This document shows, piece after piece, positions 44,688 through 58,264 of a stretch of DNA of 64,000 bases. Origin of the DNA: Chloroflexota bacterium (GTDB lineage: Bacteria; Chloroflexota; Dehalococcoidia; Lucifugimonadales; Lucifugimonadaceae). A program made the translations under genes and the position numbers. The stretch is from NCBI GenBank assembly GCA_002718415.1, contig PBEM01000006.1:36009-100008 (forward strand), in the 5' to 3' direction. Below the pieces are notes generated by a model. The model worked only from the letters and a program-made list of their open reading frames with translations. It searched no databases and was not told where the DNA came from. Numbering within the stretch: the stretch's first letter is position 1; the number at the start of each line of letters is the position of its first letter.

Positions 44688-46688
44688 ATGAAATCAAACC
44701 CTAAAAATAAGAATGCTACCTCTTCAGTAACTGTAGAAGATATATTGGAATCTAACTCATCATTTACGAATAAGTTTATTCAAACTCATGCTACTGGACC
44801 AAAAGGAAAACTACCTTTCACTCCAGAATTTCTAATTGACAATCCTAGTGGAGATCATTTTGGAATGACTCAAAATGCAGGAATGGGTTGGAATCCTAAA
44901 GAACTGATGAGAAAACAATTTATAATTCTTTCTACTTCTGGGGGTATTAGAGATGACGATGGATCGCCCGTAGCTTTAGGATTGCATACAGGGCATTTCG
45001 AACTAAGAGATCAGGTTAGAGCTGCAGCTTTAGAAATCAGAAAACTAAAAGGAATACCTTTTGCCGTTTTTTGCTCAGATCCATGTGACGGTAGATCAAA
45101 TGGCACTACAGGTATGTTAGATTCTTTACCTTATAGAAATGACGCAGCTAAAGTTTTTAGAAGATTAGCTAGATCCTTACCAACAGCTAAAGGAGTGCTA
45201 GGAGTGGCTTCTTGCGATAAAGGATTACCAGCAATGATGATGGCATTAGCTGGACTTAAAGATAGCCCAGTAGTATTAATACCTGGTGGAGTAACTTTAG
45301 CACCTGAATCTGGCGAAGATACAGGTAAAATACAATCTATCGGTGCAAGATTTGCTCAAGGAGAAGTTAGTCTAAGATATGCTCAAGATGTAGGGTGTAG
45401 AGCATGTGCATCTCCAGGTGGAGGATGCCAGTTTCTTGGAACTGCAGGAACATCTCAAGTCGTCTCTGAATCTCTGGGCTTAGCAATTACACATTCAGCA
45501 TTATCTCCATCTGGAACTCCCGCATGGTTTGACATTGCTAAAAGATCTGCTAAAGCACTTATTTATCTTGAAAATAAAGGTATTAAATCAAAAAATATAA
45601 TAACAGATGAATCTTTAAATAATGCCATGGTGGTACATGCAGCATTTGGCGGTTCAACTAATTTACTTTTACACATACCTGCTATAGCTCATTCTGCAGG
45701 AAAAAAAAGAATGTTAGTAGAAGATTGGATAAGAATAAATTTAAAAGTTCCAAGATTAGTAGATGTTTTACCTAATGGTCCAACTGGTTATCCAACTTCA
45801 CAACTTTACGCTGCAGGAGCTGTTCCTGAAGTGATGTTACATCTAAGAAAACTTGGGCTATTAAATACAAATGTAACAACTGCAACCGGTCAATCTTTGG
45901 ACGAAAATTTAAACTGGTGGAAAGAATCTAGTAGAAGATTTGAAATGAAAAAATATCTACAAGAAGTAGATCATATTGATCCGGATAATATAATAATGTC
46001 TGCACAAAAAGCAAAATCAAGAGGCTTAACAAGTACTGTAACTTTTCCTAAAGGAAATATCTCTCCTGAAGGATCTGTTATTAAGAGTACGGCAATTGAT
46101 CCTAGTGTTGTTGATAATGATGGTATATATAGAAACAAAGGTAAGGCTAGAGTTTTTAGATCTGAAAAAGATGCAATAAAGGCTATAAAAGCAACAGACA
46201 ATAATAAAATAGTTCCCGGAGAAATCATGATTGTTACTTGTGGAGGCCCTATGGGAACAGGAATGGAAGAAGTATACCAATTAACTGCTGCATTAAAACA
46301 TTTATCTTATGGAAATAAAATCGCACTAATTACAGATGCTCGCTTTTCTGGAGTATCAACGGGTGCTTGTATCGGACATGTTGGACCTGAAGCTTTAGCT
46401 GGCGGACCAATAGGTAAATTAAGAGATGGCGATTTAATCGGTATTGAAATTGATACTATAAACCTAGTTGGAAAAATAAATCTAATCGGAGAAAATGGAA
46501 AAAATCTAGGAATTGATTGGGGCACAAAAGAATTACAAAATAGAACTACTCCCAATGACCTTAAACCTCACCCTAAACTTCCGGATGATTCTAAATTATG
46601 GGCGGCTTTACAATCCGTAAGCGGAGGTACCTGGGGTGGTTGCGTATATGACGTAGACTCTATTGTTGACGCTTTAAATAAAAATTAA
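44688..46688 (+). CDS. IlvD/Edd-family sugar-acid dehydratase, YjhG/YagF (D-xylonate dehydratase)-like
   Basis: 666-aa [Fe-S] dehydratase. LPFTPEFLIDNPSGDHFGMTQNAGMGWNP (about residues 44-72) is distinctive for the YjhG/YagF group rather than IlvD. Cluster-ligand cysteines are likely in FCSDPCDGRSNGTTGM, GVASCDKGLPAMMMAL and GCRACASPGGGCQFLGT. The C-terminal TCGGPMGTGMEEVYQLTAAL and DARFSGVSTGACIGHVGPEA are common to all IlvD/Edd enzymes. YjhG and YagF act on xylonate; the substrate here is unknown. Ends 0-1 nt from the convergent amidohydrolase gene. Confidence 0.92.
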   Translation: MKSNPKNKNATSSVTVEDILESNSSFTNKFIQTHATGPKGKLPFTPEFLIDNPSGDHFGMTQNAGMGWNPKELMRKQFIILSTSGGIRDDDGSPVALGLHTGHFELRDQVRAAALEIRKLKGIPFAVFCSDPCDGRSNGTTGMLDSLPYRNDAAKVFRRLARSLPTAKGVLGVASCDKGLPAMMMALAGLKDSPVVLIPGGVTLAPESGEDTGKIQSIGARFAQGEVSLRYAQDVGCRACASPGGGCQFLGTAGTSQVVSESLGLAITHSALSPSGTPAWFDIAKRSAKALIYLENKGIKSKNIITDESLNNAMVVHAAFGGSTNLLLHIPAIAHSAGKKRMLVEDWIRINLKVPRLVDVLPNGPTGYPTSQLYAAGAVPEVMLHLRKLGLLNTNVTTATGQSLDENLNWWKESSRRFEMKKYLQEVDHIDPDNIIMSAQKAKSRGLTSTVTFPKGNISPEGSVIKSTAIDPSVVDNDGIYRNKGKARVFRSEKDAIKAIKATDNNKIVPGEIMIVTCGGPMGTGMEEVYQLTAALKHLSYGNKIALITDARFSGVSTGACIGHVGPEALAGGPIGKLRDGDLIGIEIDTINLVGKINLIGENGKNLGIDWGTKELQNRTTPNDLKPHPKLPDDSKLWAALQSVSGGTWGGCVYDVDSIVDALNKN

Positions 46689-46718
46689 TTAAATCAAAAC
46701 ATTATTATTAATTTTTAT
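46678..46718. terminator. bidirectional AT-rich inverted repeat at convergent gene ends
   Basis: Perfect 12-bp arms ATAAAAATTAAT (46678-46689) and ATTAATTTTTAT (46707-46718), with a 17-nt loop, overlap the 3' ends of the YjhG-like gene and the amidohydrolase gene. The stem is all A-U, so termination strength is uncertain. Confidence 0.45.
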
Positions 46719-47978
46719 AGGTTTTCCATTCTTAATAACAGAAGAAGCATCAGATAGATTTCTAATATTTTTTGCAGGATCTTTGGAAAATGCAGCAAAA
46801 TTAGCATAAAAGTTTTTCTTTATTCTTCCGATCTTTTCTCCAAAACCAAGAGCTTCTGCAGTATCTGATGTTGAAGCTTTAATTGCTTTCCAATTATCCC
46901 AACCTAAAAGTTCCACTAATGACCAAGCATTAGCCACAGATTTATCATGATTGCCAAATGCCATACCCATATCCAAGCCTGTTGTAAAACGAACTCCAAG
47001 ATTCTGCATTATCAATAATTTCTCAATATGTTCTTCCATAGGAACATCTTTTCCAATAGCCCAATGTGATTTCATATTTTTATCTTGTCCATCGTGGGCA
47101 CTTGAATTTATTGGATCTACATTTACATCTTTTCTCAATAATTGATGCCCCAATGTTGGATCTACCCATTGATTTTGATCAACCATTTTTTTTACTATTT
47201 CTTTTCTAAAATCTATCCCTTTATTTGGATTTTTATCATACCATCTCGCATGAATTAAATGATCTACTTTAGCATCAACACAATTTTCAATTCCATCAGC
47301 AGATAAAGTATGTGCTGCAACTGGAATATTAAATCTTTTTGCCTCTAACACAACTTCCTTCAATATTTCTACACTGTATTGAGTTCTACGTGGGTTAGAT
47401 GTAGGAGTAAACATACCACCTGTAGCCATAATTTTAATAACTTTAGCTCCAAATTTTATCTGTCTTCTTACAGCTTTTATAACTTCATCCTTAGAATCTG
47501 CTTCAGTTCCAAAAATCCAACAATGACCAGATGTAATAGTAATTGGTGCCCCAGATAAAATTAAATCTGGTCCTGGAATATTATTATCATCTATCATTTG
47601 TTTCACTGGAAAAGCAATATTATTCTTTGAGCCTAAATCTCTTACTGTAGTTGTTCCAGATAAAACACATTTTCGCATATTATTTACTGCACGAATAATT
47701 AATTGTGAATCGGTCTCATTATAAGCTAGTTCCTGAGCGTTAGAAGTTGCACTACAATGCATATGACAATGTGCATCTATAATTCCTGGTAATAAAAAAA
47801 TTTTCCCAAGATCATATATTTCCATTTTGTTGGATAAATCATTAGGAAGTTCAGAAATATGTAAGACATCTTTTATTATAGATCCTGAGACTACAACGGC
47901 ATGATTATCAAGCCATCCGGAATTTTCAGGATTAGATATTCTGTCCGCTTTGTAAACTATCAAGCTGTTATTCTTCAT
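46689..47978 (-). CDS. metal-dependent amidohydrolase (imidazolonepropionase/prolidase-like)
   Basis: 429-aa amidohydrolase-superfamily member. The HxH metal motif is in LPGIIDAHCHMHC (about residue 68), a carbamylated-Lys candidate follows in FGAKVIKIMATGGM, metal His in PVAAHTLSADGI and in DHLIHARW, and Asp in TGLDMGMAFG. The composition matches the uncharacterised imidazolonepropionase-like / Sgx9260-type hydrolases that cleave N-acyl or dipeptide bonds. Follows the MBL gene by 16 nt and is probably cotranscribed. Substrate not readable. Confidence 0.88.
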   Translation of the reverse strand: MKNNSLIVYKADRISNPENSGWLDNHAVVVSGSIIKDVLHISELPNDLSNKMEIYDLGKIFLLPGIIDAHCHMHCSATSNAQELAYNETDSQLIIRAVNNMRKCVLSGTTTVRDLGSKNNIAFPVKQMIDDNNIPGPDLILSGAPITITSGHCWIFGTEADSKDEVIKAVRRQIKFGAKVIKIMATGGMFTPTSNPRRTQYSVEILKEVVLEAKRFNIPVAAHTLSADGIENCVDAKVDHLIHARWYDKNPNKGIDFRKEIVKKMVDQNQWVDPTLGHQLLRKDVNVDPINSSAHDGQDKNMKSHWAIGKDVPMEEHIEKLLIMQNLGVRFTTGLDMGMAFGNHDKSVANAWSLVELLGWDNWKAIKASTSDTAEALGFGEKIGRIKKNFYANFAAFSKDPAKNIRNLSDASSVIKNGKPIKINNNVLI

Positions 47979-47994
47979 GAAAATTTATTATTTT

Positions 47995-48843
47995 TTATAA
48001 TCCTTTGAAGAATTTCTTACCTTTCCAGGTAATGATAGTTCCCCAACCCGGATAACTTAAGTGAGAACCTATAGCTATCAATTTTTCGTCATGAACTTTA
48101 TTTATTAATTCATGACGGGTTTTTCTTCCAAGTTCAGGATCACTATCTGGCATATATGGATAATTTGACTCAGTAATTTGCATTGGAGAACCAACTACAT
48201 CTCCAAGTAACATAGCTCTTTCATTTCCAGAAGAAATCAATAAACTCATATGACCTGGTGTATGTCCTGGAGTATGAATAGCTTGCACCCCTTTTGTTAG
48301 ATTAGTGTCACCTTCCATTAAATCTAATAACCCATCATCCAGTAATGGTAAAACACTTCTTCTAAGAGAGTCATTAGGGTCATCAGATAGCATTTTTTCA
48401 GATAACCAATGATCCCAATCCAAACGATTAACCATATATTTTGCGTTAGGAAATGTTGGAGGACGATCATCTAAATCTTCACGATAATTCCATCCATAGT
48501 GATCACCATGTAGATGTGTTAAAAAAACTTTATCTATTGATTCAAACGAAATATTATTATTTTTAAAATCTTGTATTAATTGGCCTGGAACTGATGTTCC
48601 AAACATATCACCATGAGGACCAAGGCCAGTATCTACAACAATTGAAGCATCATTATTTGAAATAACAAATGTTCCTAAATTTACCTTAAAATGTTTGCCA
48701 TGAAAAAACTCCGGAAAAATATCATAATATGGTTCCCATGCTTCTAAAGGAGTTTCAGGAAACAAAATAGTAGGATCAATAACGTTAGGTCCATCTGAAA
48801 GGCCAGTTATATTTATATCACCTATTTTTAATAAATTATTCAT
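47995..48843 (-). CDS. MBL-fold metallo-hydrolase (lactonase-like)
   Basis: 282-aa metallo-beta-lactamase-fold hydrolase. The metal motif is THLHGDHYGWN (H-x-H-x-D-H, about residues 109-119), followed by His in HTPGHTPGHM, Asp in LLGDVVGS and His in IGSHLSYPG. Closest in pattern to N-acyl-homoserine-lactonase and related lactone hydrolases. A role opening sugar lactones is possible in this district, but quorum-quenching-type activity cannot be excluded. Its ATG (48843) lies only 6 nt after the CCA end of tRNA-Asp. Confidence 0.88.
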   Translation of the reverse strand: MNNLLKIGDINITGLSDGPNVIDPTILFPETPLEAWEPYYDIFPEFFHGKHFKVNLGTFVISNNDASIVVDTGLGPHGDMFGTSVPGQLIQDFKNNNISFESIDKVFLTHLHGDHYGWNYREDLDDRPPTFPNAKYMVNRLDWDHWLSEKMLSDDPNDSLRRSVLPLLDDGLLDLMEGDTNLTKGVQAIHTPGHTPGHMSLLISSGNERAMLLGDVVGSPMQITESNYPYMPDSDPELGRKTRHELINKVHDEKLIAIGSHLSYPGWGTIITWKGKKFFKGL

Positions 48844-48849
48844 ATTTTT

Positions 48850-48926
48850 TGGCGATCCCGAGCAGATTCGAACTGCCGATCTCCTCCTTGACAGGGAGGC
48901 GTGTTAGGCCGCTACACCACGGGACC
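48850..48926 (-). tRNA. tRNA-Asp (anticodon GTC)
   Basis: 77-nt cloverleaf on the minus strand. Acceptor GGTCCCG pairs with CGGGATC, the anticodon stem CCTCC/GGAGG frames loop CTGTCAA with anticodon GTC, and the T arm has GTTCGAATC. Discriminator G and an encoded CCA (48850-48852). Asp identity elements (G discriminator, GTC) agree. Confidence 0.97.
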
Positions 48927-48944
48927 ACATTCCTAGATTATTTT

Positions 48945-48950
48945 ATTATA
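48945..48950 (-). promoter_or_regulatory. -10 box for tRNA-Asp
   Basis: TATAAT on the minus strand, preceded by TG, 18 nt upstream of the tRNA 5' end. No clear -35. Confidence 0.5.
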
Positions 48951-49025
48951 CAAATAATAGAGTCATTAGTGTGATTAATTTTTGTACTATAAATTATTTC
49001 TGTAATGAAAAGTTTAAATAATCTT

Positions 49026-49271
49026 TTAGCTATAATTGCAACCAATACCTTTATATCCTACCTCAACTGTTCCATCAGGTTTAACCATAAGAGGTGTTAT
49101 CCTGTCCCCTCCAGAAAGATTTTCAACATCTGACCATTTTTCTGGATTTTTTGAAACATCAATTTCATTGAATTCAATGTCTTTATCAATTAAATCTTCT
49201 TTCAATAAATCACAATAACCACATGTTGGATGAGTATATATTATAGTAATGTTTTCTGAAGGTAATTTCAT
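49026..49271 (-). CDS. glutaredoxin-like protein (mycoredoxin type)
   Basis: 81-aa thioredoxin-fold protein. Redox pair C17-G-Y-C20 in THPTCGYCDLL, cis-proline in RITPLMV, and a C-terminal GYKGIGC with an extra cysteine. CGYC is typical of mycoredoxin / NrdH-like glutaredoxins rather than of CPYC glutaredoxins. It could be reduced by a low-molecular-weight thiol or by TrxB at 19994 (inference). Just upstream of tRNA-Asp on the same strand, 99 nt away. Confidence 0.88.
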   Translation of the reverse strand: MKLPSENITIIYTHPTCGYCDLLKEDLIDKDIEFNEIDVSKNPEKWSDVENLSGGDRITPLMVKPDGTVEVGYKGIGCNYS

Positions 49272-49343
49272 AATTTACACTCTCTGATCAATTAATATTA
49301 ATTCATATTTCTATTAAATATAAACTAAAGTCGAATAATATAT

Positions 49344-49372
49344 TTGACAATACTGCCATTTAAATAATACAA
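49344..49372 (+). promoter_or_regulatory. candidate rpoB promoter with overlapping dyad
   Basis: Perfect -35 TTGACA at 49344-49349; with 17-nt spacing the -10 would be ATACAA (49367-49372), or TAATAC with 15 nt. The -35 lies in TTGACAAT (49344-49351), which is repeated inverted as ATTGTCAA (49379-49386) near the expected start point. Confidence 0.5.
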
Positions 49373-49490
49373 TGAGAGATTGTCAAAGAATACTTTTTTT
49401 GAACTAATTAGTCCTAATTCCCAATAATTATACAGGCTCAATTATATTTGAATAACTGCAAAATCGCTCCAAATAAAAGGGGTATAGTTT

Positions 49491-49524
49491 TGGCTGTGTT
49501 TCCTTCGCAGTCATTTTTATTTTT
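49491..49524 (+). terminator. terminator/attenuator hairpin in the rpoB leader
   Basis: TGGCTGTG (49491-49498) pairs with CGCAGTCA (49506-49513) over 8 bp including two G-U pairs, with a 7-nt loop, followed directly by TTTTTATTTTT. It lies about 110 nt after the candidate promoter start and 63 nt before the rpoB ATG, so it would attenuate rpoBC, or terminate a short leader RNA. Confidence 0.6.
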
Positions 49525-49586
49525 AAATGTAGTAATGGATTTTGTTCATAAAAATATTAATACTATTTCTAAAAAGGTTTTTATTT

Positions 49587-53645
<4,059 letters not shown>

Positions 53646-53692
53646 TTGAAATATGTTTTTTTATACTTTTTTAAATAGGGAGACCATATAAA

Positions 53693-56600
53693 ATGCCAGA
53701 GACAGGTTTTAATGCTATAAAAATTTCACTTGCTTCACCTGACCAAATTCGCGCTTGGTCAAATGGTGAAGTCACAAAACCAGAAACAATTAATTATCGA
53801 ACTCTAAGACCTGAAAAAGATGGGTTGTTTTGTGAAAAAATATTTGGCCCCACAAAAGATTGGGAATGCTATTGTGGAAAATATAAAAAAATTAGATATC
53901 GTGGAGTTATTTGTGATAGATGTGGTGTTGAAGTAACAAGATCTAAAGTCAGAAGAGAAAGAATGGGACACATAAAACTTGCAGCCCCAGTTTCTCATAT
54001 TTGGTTTGCAAAAGGAACTCCTTCAAGAATTGGATTACTTCTAGATGTATCTCCAAAAAATCTTGAAAGAGTAATTTATTTTTCTCAATATATAATTACA
54101 TCAGTAAACGAAAACATAAAAGAAGAGGCTATTCAGAATTTAGAAGATTATCGCACTTCTGAAATTTCCAGGCTTGATGAAGAAAAACAAAAAGCTTTAG
54201 ATGAACTAAAACAAACTAAACAAAAAGATAAAATAAAAATTACTGATGAACTTGAATTAAATTACGAAAACCTAAAAAAAGAAATCGAGTATGATACTGA
54301 ACAAAAAATTATTGAAATTAATTCTATTAAAGAAATGGACCTTCTAACAGAAACAAGATTTAGAGAATTAAATGATAAAGCTAGCGGTGTATTTGTTGCA
54401 AGAATGGGTGCTGAAGCAGTAAAAGAACTTTTAGAAAAAATAGATCTAGAAAAATTAAGAACTACTTTAAAACATGAAATTATTTCTGCATCAGGACAAA
54501 AAAGACTTCGATCAATAAAAAGATTAAGAGTAGTTGAAGCTTTCCGTAAAGGAAGTAATAAACCTGAATGGATGATCCTAACTATTTTACCAGTGTTACC
54601 CCCAGATTTACACCCAATGGTTCAACTTGATGGAGGCAGATTTGCTACTAGTGATCTTAATGATCTATATAGAAGAGTAATAAATAGGAATAATAGATTA
54701 AGACATTTATTAGAATTACAGGCTCCAGATATTATTATTAGAAATGAAAAGAGAATGCTTCAAGAAGCTGTTGATGCTCTAATTGATAACGGTAGACGAG
54801 GAAGGCCAATTTCTGGTAGTCATAATCATAAATTAAAATCTTTAAGTGACCTTTTGCGTGGAAAACAAGGACGTTTCAGGCAAAATCTATTAGGAAAAAG
54901 GGTAGATTATTCTGGAAGATCAGTAATTATCTCAGGTCCAACTTTAAAATTAAATGAATGTGGATTACCTAGAAAGATGGCTTTGGAACTTTTTAAACCT
55001 TTTGTAATGAATTCATTAATTACCAGAGGTTACGCTCTAAATATCAAAAGTGCAAAAAAAATGTCTGAAAGTGGAATGCCAGAAGTACAAGATATTTTGG
55101 AAGAAGTTATCATAGATCATCCTGTTTTATTAAACCGAGCTCCAACACTTCATCGATTAGGAATACAAGCTTTTAATCCTGTTTTAGTTGATGGATTCGC
55201 AATACAATTACATCCATTAGTATGTACTGCCTTTAATGCAGATTTTGATGGAGATCAAATGGCAGTTCATGTCCCTTTATCAAAAGAAGCTATTATAGAA
55301 GCAAAAAAATTAATGATGTCTACAAATAACATGTTAGCTCCAAGTTCAGGATTTCCTATAGTTTCACCTACGCTGGATATGGTTTTAGGAATTTATTATT
55401 TAACTTCCTTTGAATTATCAGATGATGACGAAAATATAAAACATTTTTCTAGCCTACATGATACTAAACTAGCTCACGAAACTAAGAATATACGCATAAA
55501 AGAAAAGATTAAAGTCAATATTGATAATAACTGGATAGAGACAACTGTAGGAAGAATGATTTTTAATGAATGTCTACCTATAGAAGAATATCGGAATAAA
55601 ACATTTAATAGAGGTGAAATAGAAGATGTCGTTGCAGAAGTATTTAACCTTTTTGGAACTGAAGCAACTTCAAAAATGCTTGATGAAATGAAGGATGTTG
55701 GATTTAAATATGCCACTCAATCAGGAACTACAATAGCAATAAGAGATATTGTAACTCCTTCTAGTAAACAATCATTGCTGTCAAATGCGGATCAAAAAAT
55801 TCGAGGTTTAGACCAACAATACTTATCTGGCTTAATTACTGAAAAAGAAAGATATTCTGCATCTATAGATATTTGGACTGATGTTTCAGACAAAATGACA
55901 AAAGCTGTTAATGATAATTTGCCTGATTATCAGGGAATTTATACAATGGCTGATTCAGGAGCAAAAGGTAATATAGCTCAAATTAAGCAAATGGCCGGGA
56001 TGAGAGGTCTAATGTCGGATCCTAAAGGTAGAATTATTGATATGCCTATTAGGTCCAGTTTTGCTGAAGGTCTTTCAGTACTTGAATATTTTATCTCAAC
56101 TCATGGAGCTAGAAAAGGTTTAGCAGATACTGCACTAAGAACTGCTGACTCAGGGTATCTTACACGACGTTTAGCTGACGTAGCACAAGATGTAATAATA
56201 AATGATGATGATGATTTAAATGCTCAAGGATTCTTAATTCAAGATTCTGAAGAAAACAGTATGCAAGCTAGAATTTCTGAAAGAATTGTTAGTAGATTCC
56301 CTGCAGAAGACATTATTGATCCTAATACAGGAGAAGTATTAGCTGATCGAGATACACTAATTACCATGGAAATAGCAAAAAAAATCCAAGATGCTGGAAT
56401 TAAACAGTGTTATGTTTTATCACCCTTAAGTACTACTAGTCAAAAAGGTATTTCACAAAAATGTTATGGTGCTTCTTTGGCTACTGGAAATAAAGTTATG
56501 ATTGGTGAAGCTGTAGGTATAATGGCAGCACAATCAATTGGTGAACCAGGAACACAGCTTACAATGAGAACCTTCCATACAGGTGGAATTGCTGGTCAAG

Positions 56601-57787
56601 ACATTACTTCTGGACTTCCTAGGGTTGTAGAAATTTTTGAAGCAAGAACCCCAAAAGGTTGTGCTGTAATTGCAGATATTTCTGGTAAAGCAGAATTACA
56701 ACAATCCTCTGAAGGAAGATTAGTAAAGGTAGTATCATCTGAAAAACATGAAGAAGCTATCGAAATACCTACTGATACACATAAACAGTTGGTAAAAAGT
56801 GGCGAATGGGTAGATGCTGGACAACCAATTATAGGAATAAAGAAAACATTAAGTAAAACAGCTATTAAATCTATACTTGAAGAAAAACCAGAAAATTACC
56901 TTGCACCATTCCCTGGTACAGTTAATATCTCAAAGGGAATTGTTTATATAAATTGGGATGAATTAACAGAAAGGGAATATATTATCCCTGCAGCCGCAGA
57001 ATTATTGGTTAGTGATGGAGATGATATCAATGCTGGAGAAGCTTTATGTAGTGGACCTTTGAATCCACATGATATTTTAAGAATTAAGGGAGCTGCATCG
57101 TTACAAAGGTATATAGTAGATGAAGTACAGGCAGTATATAGATCTCAAGGTGTGAAATTACATGATAAACATATTGAGCTTATCGTAAGGCAAATGCTTC
57201 GTAAGGTAAGAATAGATAATCCAGGTTCATCAGACTTAATTCTTGGAGAGCTCGTTGATGCCACAGTATTTGAAACAGAAAACCAAAGAATTATAAGTAA
57301 TGGTGGAACTCCAGCTAATGCTAGCCCAATATTACTTGGTGTCACAAGGGCGTCATTAAATACAGATTCTTTCCTCTCAGCGGCATCATTCCAAGAAACT
57401 GCTCGGGTACTAACTGAGGCAGCTGTAACAAGTTCTACCGATCAATTAAATGGTTTAAAAGAAAATGTAATCATTGGACGCCTTATCCCTGCCAGATTAG
57501 ATCAAACTAATGAAGGTAGAAATAGATTAGGAGTTGAAGAATCATCAACAGGAGGTCTAACAGGTATAACGAAAGGTCCTCAAACTTTTGAAGAAGCTGT
57601 TGCTTTAATGGCAGGAGAAAATATTTCTTCTGAAACTATCAATAATTCTGATACAGATATTAATATCTCTTCTGAAGAAGCGCAAAAAGCTGCTATGGCT
57701 ATGCAAGAAAGTGTTAGTAATGATGATTCAGAAATTGAAAAATTAGCTGATGCTTTCTTTGAATCTGAAGATAATAATGATGAATAA
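53693..57787 (+). CDS. rpoC: DNA-directed RNA polymerase subunit beta-prime
   Basis: 1364-aa beta-prime. N-terminal zinc finger [20 protein letters not shown] (about residues 60-79), a charged coiled-coil insertion (about 145-225, Lys/Glu-rich), the active-site loop [12 protein letters not shown] (about 514-525) with the three catalytic Asp residues, the second zinc site around CYGASLATG, and [17 protein letters not shown] in the bridge/trigger region. Starts 47 nt after rpoB with a GGGAG SD; the two form one operon. The tail is Ser/Glu/Asp-rich but short. tRNA-Val begins 3 nt after the stop. Confidence 0.98.
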   Translation: MPETGFNAIKISLASPDQIRAWSNGEVTKPETINYRTLRPEKDGLFCEKIFGPTKDWECYCGKYKKIRYRGVICDRCGVEVTRSKVRRERMGHIKLAAPVSHIWFAKGTPSRIGLLLDVSPKNLERVIYFSQYIITSVNENIKEEAIQNLEDYRTSEISRLDEEKQKALDELKQTKQKDKIKITDELELNYENLKKEIEYDTEQKIIEINSIKEMDLLTETRFRELNDKASGVFVARMGAEAVKELLEKIDLEKLRTTLKHEIISASGQKRLRSIKRLRVVEAFRKGSNKPEWMILTILPVLPPDLHPMVQLDGGRFATSDLNDLYRRVINRNNRLRHLLELQAPDIIIRNEKRMLQEAVDALIDNGRRGRPISGSHNHKLKSLSDLLRGKQGRFRQNLLGKRVDYSGRSVIISGPTLKLNECGLPRKMALELFKPFVMNSLITRGYALNIKSAKKMSESGMPEVQDILEEVIIDHPVLLNRAPTLHRLGIQAFNPVLVDGFAIQLHPLVCTAFNADFDGDQMAVHVPLSKEAIIEAKKLMMSTNNMLAPSSGFPIVSPTLDMVLGIYYLTSFELSDDDENIKHFSSLHDTKLAHETKNIRIKEKIKVNIDNNWIETTVGRMIFNECLPIEEYRNKTFNRGEIEDVVAEVFNLFGTEATSKMLDEMKDVGFKYATQSGTTIAIRDIVTPSSKQSLLSNADQKIRGLDQQYLSGLITEKERYSASIDIWTDVSDKMTKAVNDNLPDYQGIYTMADSGAKGNIAQIKQMAGMRGLMSDPKGRIIDMPIRSSFAEGLSVLEYFISTHGARKGLADTALRTADSGYLTRRLADVAQDVIINDDDDLNAQGFLIQDSEENSMQARISERIVSRFPAEDIIDPNTGEVLADRDTLITMEIAKKIQDAGIKQCYVLSPLSTTSQKGISQKCYGASLATGNKVMIGEAVGIMAAQSIGEPGTQLTMRTFHTGGIAGQDITSGLPRVVEIFEARTPKGCAVIADISGKAELQQSSEGRLVKVVSSEKHEEAIEIPTDTHKQLVKSGEWVDAGQPIIGIKKTLSKTAIKSILEEKPENYLAPFPGTVNISKGIVYINWDELTEREYIIPAAAELLVSDGDDINAGEALCSGPLNPHDILRIKGAASLQRYIVDEVQAVYRSQGVKLHDKHIELIVRQMLRKVRIDNPGSSDLILGELVDATVFETENQRIISNGGTPANASPILLGVTRASLNTDSFLSAASFQETARVLTEAAVTSSTDQLNGLKENVIIGRLIPARLDQTNEGRNRLGVEESSTGGLTGITKGPQTFEEAVALMAGENISSETINNSDTDINISSEEAQKAAMAMQESVSNDDSEIEKLADAFFESEDNNDE

Positions 57788-57790
57788 CCT

Positions 57791-57867
57791 GGGCGGTTAG
57801 CTCAGCTGGCTAGAGCGCGTCGTTGACATCGACGAGGTCACAGGTTCAAGTCCTGTATCGCCCACCA
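57791..57867 (+). tRNA. tRNA-Val (anticodon GAC)
   Basis: 77-nt cloverleaf: acceptor GGGCGGT / ATCGCCC, D arm with AGCTCAGCTGGCTAGAGC, anticodon stem CGTCG/CGACG with loop TTGACAT (GAC), T arm GGTTCAAGTCC, discriminator A and encoded CCA (57865-57867). It starts 3 nt behind the rpoC stop, so it may be co-transcribed with rpoBC. Confidence 0.97.
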
Positions 57868-57955
57868 GCATAAAATCACTCAAAGAAAGTTAGATTTTTA
57901 ACTACCTAGTTGTTTCATACTCATAAGTTTAGATGTTGGATGATCATATAAATTT

Positions 57956-58264
57956 TTAAATAAAAAATTCAAATACCCAAATTATTGTTAGTCCAACCAA
58001 AAGTGTAAGTACTATTGATTTGGATAATAATGCAACAAACATTGCAATCAGAGCAGCAAAAATATTAGGATTATTTAAAATAATAGAATTTTCTTCATTA
58101 ATTAATATTGAATTTATAATGATTGGTGTTAAAACAGCTATGGATACATAACCTAATCCACCTTGAATAAAATTTGGTAAAGTTTTCGGCATTATCTTAG
58201 ATAAAGGTAAAAATCTAGTACAAAAAGTTAGTACCCCAGAAAAAATAATAACTGTCCAAATCAT
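57956..58264 (-). CDS. azlD: branched-chain amino acid exporter small subunit AzlD
   Basis: 102-aa membrane protein with three to four TM segments, starting MIWTVIIFSGVLTFCTRFLPL, typical of AzlD (TRxLP motif). It abuts azlC, its partner. Together AzlCD-type pairs export branched-chain amino acids or related compounds in characterised bacteria. Confidence 0.88.
   Translation of the reverse strand: MIWTVIIFSGVLTFCTRFLPLSKIMPKTLPNFIQGGLGYVSIAVLTPIIINSILINEENSIILNNPNIFAALIAMFVALLSKSIVLTLLVGLTIIWVFEFFI

Larger units (their letters stand above)
49272..49586. other. gene-free region: divergent leader of glutaredoxin and rpoB
   Basis: About 315 nt without a gene. It holds a candidate rpoB promoter (49344), an 8-bp dyad around it, and a terminator-like hairpin (49491-49524). 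A TTG-initiated 15-codon in-frame extension of rpoB (from 49542) has no SD and is not supported. Confidence 0.7.
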
